From assembly GCF_024868665.1 (NCBI RefSeq), contig NC_079891.1, positions 22,916,103 to 22,980,102 on the forward strand: a stretch of DNA of 64,000 nucleotides, read 5' to 3'. Under the pieces are notes generated by a model, which made no database searches, was not told where the DNA came from, and saw only the letters and a program-made list of their open reading frames with translations. How positions within the stretch are numbered: position 1 is the first letter of the stretch; each line of letters opens with the position of its first letter. This stretch comes from Triplophysa rosa. Taxonomy: Eukaryota > Chordata > Actinopteri > Cypriniformes > Nemacheilidae. Shown here piece after piece: positions 49,555-64,000 of the stretch. Both the position numbers and the translations under genes were made by a program.

Positions 49555-52518
49555 ATGGGACAGAAACAGGACAAGGGGATTGAAAAAGAAGAAGCCCTGT
49601 CCGATGCTTTCAATGACTGTGAGATGATCTTAAACCAGGAGGAGGAACATTTCAACAGCTCTGGATCTAGAGCCCATCAGATATTTAGTAACTCAGACAC
49701 CTCTCCACTGAAGGACTGTCCAGGTCACGAACCAACACGACCTAATGACAATGGTGAGCCCCTGCTTAACCAGGGAGGAAAAAAGATCAGCTGGAGTTAC
49801 GACACAAATGTTTCGCAGAATGCCGGGACACCAAATCCTCAACTGAGCCTGGCAGGAGGTCCATGTGCCTTAGAATTAGAAACGCTCATAAACTACACAA
49901 CTGCTACGGACAGGGAGGGCATATCTAGTGCTGTGGACCAGCAACACGCTTGCAAAATGAAAGGAATGACTAACAAAACTCATCCTAGAGGTTCTCGAGA
50001 GATGTTAGAAGGTCCTCGTCCAGGGAATTCGACGGAGGTAGTTAAGTGTGTTGAGAAGAATGAGACATGGACAACATATGACACAGGAGCAAAAGAGAAA
50101 ATGATGGATGATATGGGAATAAAACGAACATCTTTGGAAAAACACTCAAAGGAACAATTAGAGAATGCTGAGTTACTTGAAAGTAAGTCATTCCAGGAAG
50201 AAGATAAAGATGAACGTTTGAAAAATTCCCAAACATCGTATGAGTTTGATCAAATCATTTGTGACCAGGGTTGGACTGGAAGAGTTCAACAAAAAGAAAG
50301 CAACACGGACAGACTTGAGTACTTGAAAACAGATGATTCTTTGCACTTGGAGACGGTGACCACCGATTGTCCGTCAATCACTGGACTTCACTCACATTCA
50401 ACCACTGACAGCGTAACAGGTCAGATACGGTGTCGGCGCTCCAGTAGGCAGGATTTAGGTTTCCAGAGGGACAGAAATATCAGTTCAGTATCACCCAGCG
50501 TGACTGATATGTCAACATGTGTTTTGAAAGAGCCTAACGGTGCCACAGAGGCGTATAGTAATTTTACAACAACACACAAAGGAAGCTTTGAAAACGACCA
50601 AAGAAACCGGACTATCCATGCATCATTGCCAATGCTGAGAGGACATGAGTCTATTAGTCGTGAATGCAGCCAAAGTGAAGGTAAGAACAAACTCTTGAAT
50701 ATTCCTGTTGATGAAACTCGATTGGTTCAGGAGAACTGTTTATTAAAATGCAAAGTGACACCATTTGACTCATCTGACACTGAGATTGATACGGAACCCA
50801 CAAATGCAGACGTAGCTCCGGTCTTATTGAGAATTGAGGAAGACTTTTAACAAGAGGTATTACGCACATTCCATCCAGATTTGAAGCACAGCAATACTTT
50901 GTCTGAGCTGCCTAAGGTTTTGTTTCACACTGAGAAGCAAACCGTTGACAAAGGGGCATTTAATGTAATGGAAAAACGCTCAACAGCCATGTCATCTGAG
51001 AGTTTATTTGAATCCAGGGCTAAAAAAGTCCTGGTTAGCAATGCACCTCACCCAGCTAAAACGGTTGTGTTTGGAGCCCACTCACAGTGTGTGAAAAGAG
51101 ACGGCTAGTATCATACAGCTGTTCTGTCACCATCCACAGAAAATCATCTGAACGGAATAAGTAATGCTTCACCTTCACTTGAGTTATCAGGTGAAAGAAG
51201 TCAAATTCAAAAAGATATTCCAGACAAACAGATAAGTGACACTGAGGTCATTTGCTTAGGTCATAAAGGGCATCTGGGAAAAAGAGTCTGCGATCCAAAG
51301 ACCTACATGTGTCTGGATGACACAAATACACAGAATGCTTCATTTAATGCCAAAGTGAAGGAATCATGTACCTGTTTGTATACAATTGACATAAAGAGTT
51401 TCAATTCTTTCTCTCACTCAGATTTAGATGTTGGTGATGGAAACGCTGCGAAAGCTTCTTTGCAAAAGGAAAAAGAACCTCTGCATTTCACTGCCGTGAT
51501 CACACCGCCACTTCAGATTCATACCTTTCCCGATCAGAGGGCAAAGAAATCATCTGACATCTCCCATTTGTACGTTCCTCACGCTGAGAAACAAAGTATG
51601 ATTCCCGACATATTATCCGCAAACCCTCAGGCAGACAAAAAGACGAAAGGACCACCACCACCTGTTCCAAAGAAACCAAAAAATCCCTTTAAAAAAGGCC
51701 GCAAGGGGTCTGCTTCTCATTCCGTAGATGAGCCACGCGAATACTCAGACCTACTGCTCAAGAATATCAAAATGGGCAGAAGGCAGGCAGCATTGGAATC
51801 ATTTGAGGATTTTAATAGGCATCCGTCATGTTTGGATATGTTACCTTACTGCATGTCCATAGAGACTAATGTTCCAAGACACTGTGTAGTCTTTTACGAT
51901 GAATTGGTTTCAAATGATTTTGACAATTTGACAGCAACTGGTGAAGACCCTCGTGAAGATGAACTGAAAGATCTGAGTATGTCTCAGCTGAGACCGTTAT
52001 TAGAAAGAAAAGCAAAAATCAAGGGCCCGCCACCTCCCGTGCCAAAAAAGCCTCGGAATCCTTTTGCTGAAACTGACGTGGAAAAGATCAGTGGAAACAT
52101 GGACTATTCCTCGAAATGTGGTCAACCTGACTCTGAAAACTACATGGACATTATGGATGAAGATGAATCTACACCTACCATGATGCCAAACAGACATTCT
52201 CATCTTGCCTGCAGAATGTCAAGTAGCGATTCTTCTGGGTCAGAAGAAGATGAACTCTCCAGATTCAGGCCCGTCGCTGAACTCATCAGAGACACCAACA
52301 AAATCCAGGAGAAAGTGATACGCCACAGCAGGACAAACATCATGGAAGCCAGACCAGATGTTACAGTGGGAAGTCAGAGTCTAAAAGTATCGCAGATGAA
52401 GACAGCCTTTGATGTCAAAAAAGCTCCAAATAAAATAGAAAGAAGATCCTCGCCAAAGAGAGGTAAGGCAGATGTTCAAGCTGATTACAGGAACATTCAG
52501 TATAGTGACAGAGTTTAG
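49555..52518 (+). CDS. Unrecognised proline-rich, low-complexity protein; two coding blocks around an exitron-like interval
   Basis: I do not recognise this family. The ATG at 49555 (context GTAATGG) lies just inside a CAG acceptor at 49549, so an upstream leader exon is likely. One frame runs 2.96 kb to the stop at 52516-52518 but meets TAA at 50848 and TAG at 51106. Both stops fall inside 50681-51139, which has a consensus donor (GAAG|GTAAGA), a pyrimidine-rich acceptor (CATCCACAG) and a length of 459 nt, divisible by three. Splicing it joins 49555-50680 to 51140-52518, giving 834 residues; without splicing the product has 431. The sequence is polar, Ser/Glu/Lys-rich, with no signal peptide or membrane segment. 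The C-terminal half has two copies of KGPPPPVPKKP(K/R)NPF (51646-51690 and 52021-52065), typical SH3-ligand motifs, and an acidic serine patch SSSDSSGSEEDELSRF. It lies between two actin regulators; a role in actin signalling is only a guess. Confidence 0.6.
50681..51139 (+). other. Exitron-like intron candidate within a coding frame
   Basis: GTAAGA at 50681 and CCACAG ending at 51139 bound 459 nt. The donor is phase 1 and the acceptor restores phase 1 exactly. The interval is open in the host frame except for one TAA and one TAG, and its composition resembles the flanking coding sequence rather than a normal intron. Confidence 0.55.
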
Positions 52519-52692
52519 GAGAATCTTGATAAAATATGTCTGGAGTTTAGGTTAAAACTCAAAACAGAGATCTAGTCATCTCCAGTGTCTTGTCGCTGGC
52601 ATAACTATATTTTCTAAACACCTAATACAGTAGTACTTTGAAATACCTTACACTAAAAAAGGAATTTGCTCCCTCCCTGTCTAATTTACTAA

Positions 52693-53010
52693 AACTGATA
52701 GTTCACCCAAAAATGAAAATTCTGTCATCATTCACTCACACTCTTGTCATTTCAAACCTGTATGACTTTTTTACTTCTGCAGAACACAAAAGAAGATATT
52801 TTGAAGAATGTTGGTAACCAAACAACAGCGGTACCCGTAAACTTGCACTGGTTTTGTGTCTATAGAGGTGAATGGGTACCACTGATGTTCAGTTATTCTT
52901 CAAAATATCTTCTTTTGTGTTCTGCAGAAAAAAGTCATGCAGGTTTGAAATGACAAGAGGGTGAGTAAATGATGACAGATTTTTCATTTTTGAGTGAACT
53001 ATAACTTTTT
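52693..53010. mobile_element. Palindromic MITE, copy 7
   Basis: Left arm TGATAGTTCACCC plus AAAATGAAAATTCTGTCATC, right arm GAGTGAACTATAAC. It carries the paired AGAAGATATTTTGAAGAA / TTCTTCAAAATATCTTCT blocks. Confidence 0.8.
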
Positions 53011-53231
53011 AACTTTTGTGTTGTGTTACAATAGAATTGCATGCTTTGCTTGAGACTGCATTAGGAGAGTTGTAATTCAAATTAAGTGTTATTTTATGTG
53101 TTTTTCAAAAAAGAAAACATTTTAAATTCATTTAAAGGTATAAAGTTTTGAGGTTACTATCATTCAGAATAGTGGTGCTTCACAATGCCATCAAAAACAA
53201 TGGCTAAATGGTTATAAAGAACTGTTAGCAC

Positions 53232-53495
53232 CAGGGCTGGACTAGGACGTTAAATTGGCCCTGGCATTTTTGACCAGCTTCGGCCCTCCACCATTTGTAT
53301 CGATGGGGGGGGGGGCTGTCATTGCCTTTCCTGCATACATGTCCGATTCGCAATTGCATTCGTGTTCCGTGCATACGCGCCCGATTCACGCTTCTAATCC
53401 GTCCATCTCTCCGGCCCATGCGTCCGTTTCGGCCCAAAAAGTACATCGGCCCACTGGGAAAATGCCCGGTATGCCCGATTACCAATCCAGCCCTG
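53232..53495. mobile_element. hAT-type non-autonomous transposon with 8-bp target duplication
   Basis: Ends CAGGGCTGGACTA and ATCCAGCCCTG form an inverted repeat. GTTAGCAC is duplicated exactly at 53224-53231 and 53496-53503. The 264-bp interior is CpG-rich and has no transposase. Confidence 0.9.
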
Positions 53496-53505
53496 GTTAG
53501 CACCC

Positions 53506-53650
53506 AAAGAACCTTTCTATACTTCACAAACGTTTTTTTTACAACAGAAAAGGTTCTTCAGATCATGGAAAATAAAAAAATGGTTCTTCTATAAGAACCT
53601 TTGTAAATGGTTCACTGGGGAACCAAATTAGTTCTATCTATAATAATCTA
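53506..53650. repeat. AAGAACC-type fish repeat
   Basis: Several AAAGAACCTTT / AAAGGTTCTT inverted blocks are packed into about 140 bp, as in a common fish MITE. Borders are approximate. Confidence 0.4.
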
Positions 53651-54021
53651 TAATCTATAGTAATGCTGTATATAACTTTCAAAGCATTTGTAGTACTAGA
53701 AAAATTACAATTTAAAGCCACATTTAAAGTAAAAATATTTCAGAACTTGAAGCAAAATCTGAAAGTTCTACATATACAAACATTGTCTTTGTTTAACGAA
53801 TATAAATTTGGCAACTTGAACATTTTTTCAGCTTGAAGATTTTTTTAGTGTAGTGTCAGATACAGTACCCCTCTGTACATTGGTTACAATTAAATAATCA
53901 TTGGTTTACAATTATCTGACATCATTACAGTATCATGACACGACACCACAACATGCTGTTTTGTATGGACAACTCAATTTGACTGACATGTTTTATCAAA
54001 TATTTTAATTTTCTTTTCTGT

Positions 54022-55150
54022 TTAAAGGGGTCATATGACACGGCTAAAACGAATATTATTATTTGTTTTAGATGTAATGCAAGACGTCGTAATTCACATG
54101 ACGTCACGCATCTTCCGTTCTGCCGCGAAGCAGTGTATCATTACTTCCGCTAGCACTCCAGTTCATAAGGTGGCGGTAATGCACCTATAAGCTGATTTGC
54201 CAACCGCCAGTAAAACTCAAGAAGAAGAAGTTACTTCCGCTCGCGCCTCAGAATGGAGTTTACCAAGTGGCTTGCACATCTGCCACAAATACGTCTAGAT
54301 GATGTACAACGTCTTGCAGACAAATTTTCGCTAACGACAAGATCAAAGCTAGAGAAAGGATACAAATTCTTCGTTGAACAGTACCTGTTTGATTATGAAG
54401 GTAAGTGTTTTGTTTTGTTTTTGTGTTAGCGAAGGTGCTAGGATAAGTACTTGAATACGTGTTCTGTCAGTTTTTTTTCTCACTGTTGTTAAATTCCAGC
54501 GCCACGGCAAAACGGAAGTTCTTCTTCTTCTTCTTCTTCTTGTTTGTTGCAAGACGGATGTTATGATACACTGCTTTGCAAAAAGGCGGAAGTTAAGTGA
54601 CGTCATTGTGAAAAGGGCGTATGTGTATACACGATTTAAGGTTCAAAAACGCTGTATTTTCCACATACCGTGCATGTTTGTATCTCCTCTTTGCCCCGCC
54701 TCTCTGAAACGCACGGATTTTGAACAAAGCTCATCACTCTGAAAAGTGAGGTGTGCTATGATTGGCCAGTTAACCAGTGCGTAGTGTTTGGTCGAATACT
54801 GCAAGCATGTGACGGAAATGTAACGCCTCTTACTGATGGCATTGTGAAGTACCACTATTCTTTTCTGTTACCATATTTGGAAAGTAATTGTACTGACAGG
54901 TACGCCCACCTCACTTGCATATACTTTTGGGCGGTCTTAGTCAAATCATACCAGGAACTGACGTAGATTTGTGGGGGTTTGGTTACACGAGGTGTTTCAG
55001 GCAGGTCTGGGTGAGCATTTGCTTTTAGATAGAATGCATTTTTGGTTCCAACACTTTAATTTTTGCAATTTTAAGTGTCTAATGCATGGGCAACTAATAA
55101 CACACAAAAGACACAGAAAAACATGTATTCGCGCCATATGACCCCTTTAA
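54022..55150. mobile_element. TTAA-flanked inverted-repeat transposon, about 1.1 kb, with a coding-exon relic
   Basis: The left end TTAAAGGGGTCATATGACA and right end CATATGACCCCTTTAA are inverted repeats bounded by TTAA, the target used by piggyBac and Kolobok superfamilies. It includes a GAAGAAGAAG/TTCTTC stretch and the open exon at 54254-54400. It is a deletion derivative: no complete transposase is present. Confidence 0.75.
54254..54400 (+). pseudogene. Exon relic inside the TTAA transposon
   Basis: From the ATG at 54254 an open frame (MEFTKWLAHLPQIRLDD, then LADKFSLTTRSKLEKGYKFF and VEQYLFDYEG) ends at a strong donor GAAG|GTAAGT. It resembles, from memory, the first exon of multi-exon proteins with SWIM zinc-finger and YqaJ-type nuclease domains that are abundant in fish genomes. 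The rest of such a gene is missing here. The family assignment is tentative. Confidence 0.35.
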
Positions 55151-55345
55151 TGGACAGTTCACCCAAAAATCATTTACTCACCCTCAGGTTGTTCCAAACA
55201 TGTAAATTGTGTACTGCTGAACACAAAGGAAAGATATTTGGAAAAATGTCAATAACCAAACAGATCTCATCCCCCCGGTTTGGAACAATCTGACGTGAGT
55301 AAATGATGAACGAATTTTCATTTTTGGGTGAACTGTCCCTTTCAG
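55147..55345. mobile_element. Palindromic MITE, copy 8, abutting another TTAA element
   Basis: Left arm TTAATGGACAGTTCACCC shares its TTAA with the end of the preceding transposon. Right arm GGGTGAACTGTCCCTTT. The centre is shortened. Confidence 0.75.
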
Positions 55346-55699
55346 GAGTGCTGGTGACAGATCATGATCCACTAAAACGCTTTTTGTTTAGAAGTAACCA
55401 GAAGCTGAAAATAAGACTTTAAATTTGATTTTATGGCACACTGCACTTTGTAACATAATCCAACTGTTTAGACTGGACACGACGTCATCCTTTTTCACTC
55501 TTAACATTATTATTAGACTTCCATAACCTTATCAGCTGATCAGATGCGTGTGATCATTATTCACAGTGTTTGTACATACTGTATGATATAAGGCACAGTC
55601 TTGTATTTTTATTTCAAATGTGCTTACACATTTAAAATACCTGTCGGTGAGTGTGGTACAATTTGTACCACTGCTCATTCACACACAGTGATGTCCATG

Positions 55700-55892
55700 T
55701 AGGAGGACATTAGGAGGAGGGGAGGGGAGAGGAGAACAAGGGCGTTTTCTCCCGTTCATTCAGAATAAAGGAGAGGAGGGAAGCTATTGTGGCTAGCCGC
55801 AATTCACTGAGAGTCACCAGCACAACTGAATCTGTGAGAAAATAAATTAATGCTTTGAATTTAATGCTTTGAGAGGCGCGGTACTGATAAAG
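55700..55892 (+). promoter_or_regulatory. coro1c: Candidate 5' UTR exon and promoter of coro1c
   Basis: A purine-rich GGAGGGGAGGGG tract is followed by sequence ending in a consensus donor (AAAG|GTGAGC at 55892/55893). There is no open coding frame. It lies 2.7 kb upstream of the first coding exon, on the right strand for a leader exon. Not proven. Confidence 0.35.
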
Positions 55893-57802
55893 GTGAGCAT
55901 TTCGCATTTTGTCATATTCATGCACGGCAGGTCAGTGGTGCAATAGCCTCTGCCGGAATGCTAGCTCGATTTTAGCAAGCATCACTGATTTATACAAGCT
56001 CTGGAAACCGCTAATACCTATCCGCAAAACTTGCGCCCGTGCATGAGCGTTTGCAGGGCTTTTCGTTCGTATTGCATTATTTTCGGACGTGTGAAAACAG
56101 ATACGGTGGTTGATCGGCATGCATACGTGCGAGATGAGCAGAAACGCTGAGATATTAATTGAAAGTTGACCATCATGACCTGTGCCGGGTACGTAGCTCA
56201 CATGTAAATCAAAGGAGCACCTCGCATTTGGTCATTCAGTGCATGCAAAAACATGTTGAGTTGAAAACAAGCTGCATTACAAAAATGTATTCGTAAAATG
56301 CGTTTTCCCATGTTTTTCATTCATTTATTCAGCTAGCGGTTAGCTCTTTTTCTCACACCAGCAGAAGCCTGCCTATCTATCGATTAGGCTATGTCATGTT
56401 TTTCACTCTCGCACTATAAGCGAATCTTTTATTTTTTCATTCTGTTATTTCCCTAACCTTTATTTTATATTCTTTTTCCTTTATTTATGTTTTAGCTGAT
56501 TTGTAGTGGTTTTTATTTTTCGCCGGGATGCTTACCATCAATAACGCAGCTCGGCCATTAGAAAGCAAACACACACGGCCATACATCTGACCTATTTCCA
56601 ACACCACATCCGTGACTTCTTTATAATGACCACATTTCATTCACGCAAACATTGTTTATTTTTATTTTTATTTAGACACAAAAAGCATCATATTATCTTA
56701 GCAATAACGGTCTGAGATACCACCTGATAGTGCACATAATGTATTAATAAAGGCAGCTAATAACCGTTGATTACTAATGTATAATTACCCACATGAATTA
56801 ATATATCAGTTGCATTAGCGTATATATTATAAATAATCAGTAATTTATAAGATTCGGTATTTCAAAACCGGTCTACCTACACTGCATATTCGTGCATCAT
56901 CAGCAGGAGCAGCTCTCATGGGCTAGGCGTGTGCAACATTTTTGGCCATTACAGTGCACTCGAAGATGCTTTCTAAGTAGTAGCTAAGATGCTTGTAAGA
57001 TTTTGTGCTGTAAGGAACAAAGTCATGCTCTCTATAATTGATTGTTTGTCTTGTTTGTGGAATCTTTATAAGGTTCTAGCTGTTAACAAGTAATTAATGC
57101 ATTAACAAACAATCCTTGTACACAGTTTATTTCATGATAATTCAGCATTTACAAATAGACTATATGTTTAAATCAAATGTTGTGATTGTTAGCATTAGTT
57201 TATGCAACATGAAATAACATAAATAATTGTACTAACATTAATATGGATTAATGAATGCTGAAAAACTATTGTTAGTTCATGTTATTTACTACAATTACTA
57301 ATTTTAACGATTACAACCTTATAAACCTTAACCTTGTAAAGTGTTATTTTTTAACAGTCAGGTTACAGGTATAGGTTGTTTTATTTCCAAAATATACTTA
57401 ATATTAATATACTTTATGTACATGCAGGTTTATTTGACACGATCAAAAATGTATTTTTGTTGCTGAAGGAGTCTAGCCTTCTTGGCTCACACAAGTATAA
57501 CTGCATTTGAATTTTTTTCTCCTCGTCTTGATGTGGTAATGCATGCAGAGTAAAATGGAAAAATGTTTCCAGTTCACAGCCCATCTTGCCCTAATATGGT
57601 ACTGTCAATATTAATACTAAAATGAAAAAAGCATTGAAAATGCATTCATTTATCTGCCATTAGGAATGTACCATAGACCTTTTATTAACTTTCTGAATGT
57701 TTAAATATAATTATATACTATCTATAAATGTCCCTAAATATAGATAAATATCGTTAGATAATATTTGTGTTCTATCACTATTATAATAATTTTACAAATA
57801 AT

Positions 57803-57885
57803 TGAATTGAATTAAATTTTATTTATATAGCGCTTTTTACAGTTTTGCATTGTTGCAAAGCAGCTTTATGCAATCAGGCAGGGGT
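57803..57885 (+). repeat. Teleost repeat (TTTATTTATATAGCGCTTTT type)
   Basis: Contains TTTATTTATATAGCGCTTTT followed by a GCAAAGCAGCTTTA block, a unit seen many times in fish introns. In the coro1c leader intron. Confidence 0.6.
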
Positions 57886-58164
57886 AACTATAGTAAAGAA
57901 ATAAAAAATAAGAAATGAAAAAGAAATAGATAGATAAAGAAATAAATGAACAACTACATGACAAATATATGGTATTATAATGCATGGTAATACTGCCATT
58001 TTTCTCGATACAATGTACATTAGTGAAACTGAAATAAACACTTGTCAACCAAAAGCCATAAATTGTTTAAAAGCATTATTACATTATGCATACACAATAT
58101 CAGTAATCATCCTTATTTAATGGTTACTTTCGCAAGGTTATTTACAATATTATAATGTGTGTAT

Positions 58165-58444
58165 TATTAAGTGAAAGTGACCTATTTGTCAGGTATGGTG
58201 ACCCATACCCGAAATGTGACCTCTGCATTTAACCCATCCAGAGAGTAGTGAACACACGCACAGCAAGTCGTGAACACACGTACACCCGGAGCAGTGGGCA
58301 GCTATCACTGCAGCGCCCGGGGAGCAAGTAGGGGTAACGTGCCTTGCTCAAGGGCACCTCAGTCGTTACCTGCCGGCCCTGAGAATGGAACCGGCAACCT
58401 TCTGGTCACGAGTCCGACTCTCTAACCATTAGTCCACAACTGAC
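58165..58444 (-). repeat. tRNA-derived SINE, minus strand
   Basis: Read on the minus strand from 58444, the head has an A-box-like GGACTAATGGTTAGAGAG and a B-box-like GGTTCCATTCTC, the pol III promoter arrangement of tRNA-derived SINEs. A GC-rich body follows (GGTGCCCTTGAGCAAGGCAC). It is about 280 bp long, in the coro1c leader intron. Confidence 0.8.
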
Positions 58445-58465
58445 CCATTAACATGATATCAGTAA

Positions 58466-64000
<5,535 letters not shown>

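Noticed and set aside
49555..50850. Treating the 431-codon frame as a complete gene, or the whole locus as a plain pseudogene
   Set aside because: The frame continues with the same composition to 52518, and both stops can be removed by one phase-matched GT-AG intron. A pseudogene remains possible but is not the simplest reading.

Overview
The window is vertebrate nuclear DNA and almost certainly comes from a cyprinid-type teleost. Its genes are split into many short GT-AG exons. The introns are AT-rich, and they are full of fish DNA transposons, including at least nine copies of a short palindromic element whose ends read TTAAAGGGATAGTTCACCC. All gene calls below come from joining exons by hand, checking splice sites and reading phase, and recognising the proteins. 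Gene names are family assignments made without a database search.

Layout from left to right: (1) 1-2.9 kb, CpG-rich promoter-like DNA with a perfect CRE and no convincing gene. (2) 3.4-6.6 kb, minus strand, ppp6c, complete (305 aa, 6 coding exons). (3) 8.0-17.3 kb, minus strand, a class I myosin of the MYO1C/MYO1H type, best called myo1h, complete (1042 aa, 31 coding exons), with a candidate alternative first exon at 23.0 kb. (4) 18.6-24.2 kb, mostly transposons. (5) 24.2-25.9 kb, minus strand, uracil-DNA glycosylase ung, complete (261 aa). (6) 26.8-33.6 kb, plus strand, svop, a synaptic-vesicle major-facilitator transporter (531 aa). (7) 33.8-35.6 kb, a tandemly repeated transposon. (8) 36.8-44.2 kb, plus strand, the cofilin phosphatase slingshot ssh1 (988 aa), with a 3' UTR to about 46.9 kb. 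(9) 49.6-52.5 kb, plus strand, an unrecognised proline-rich protein gene. Both of its in-frame stops fall inside one frame-preserving GT-AG interval. (10) 52.7-55.3 kb, a cluster of transposons. (11) 55.7 kb to the window end, plus strand, coro1c, with 9 coding exons present and the 3' end missing.

The order and relative strands of coro1c, ssh1, svop, ung and myo1h match my recollection of human 12q24.11. DAO, USP30, ALKBH2, ACACB and FOXN4 are absent from between them, as expected for one of two copies after the teleost genome duplication. PPP6C lies on another human chromosome (9q33), so a synteny break falls between ppp6c and myo1h. Slingshot (which activates cofilin), coronin-1C and myosin-I all act on cortical actin, and the unknown proline-rich gene lies between two of them.

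The observations most worth following up are the exitron-like interval in the proline-rich gene, substitutions in two DNA-contact loops of ung, a Tyr in switch I of the myosin, a GC-AG intron, a captured exon inside a TTAA-flanked transposon, and a 0.4 kb foldback element in a svop intron.
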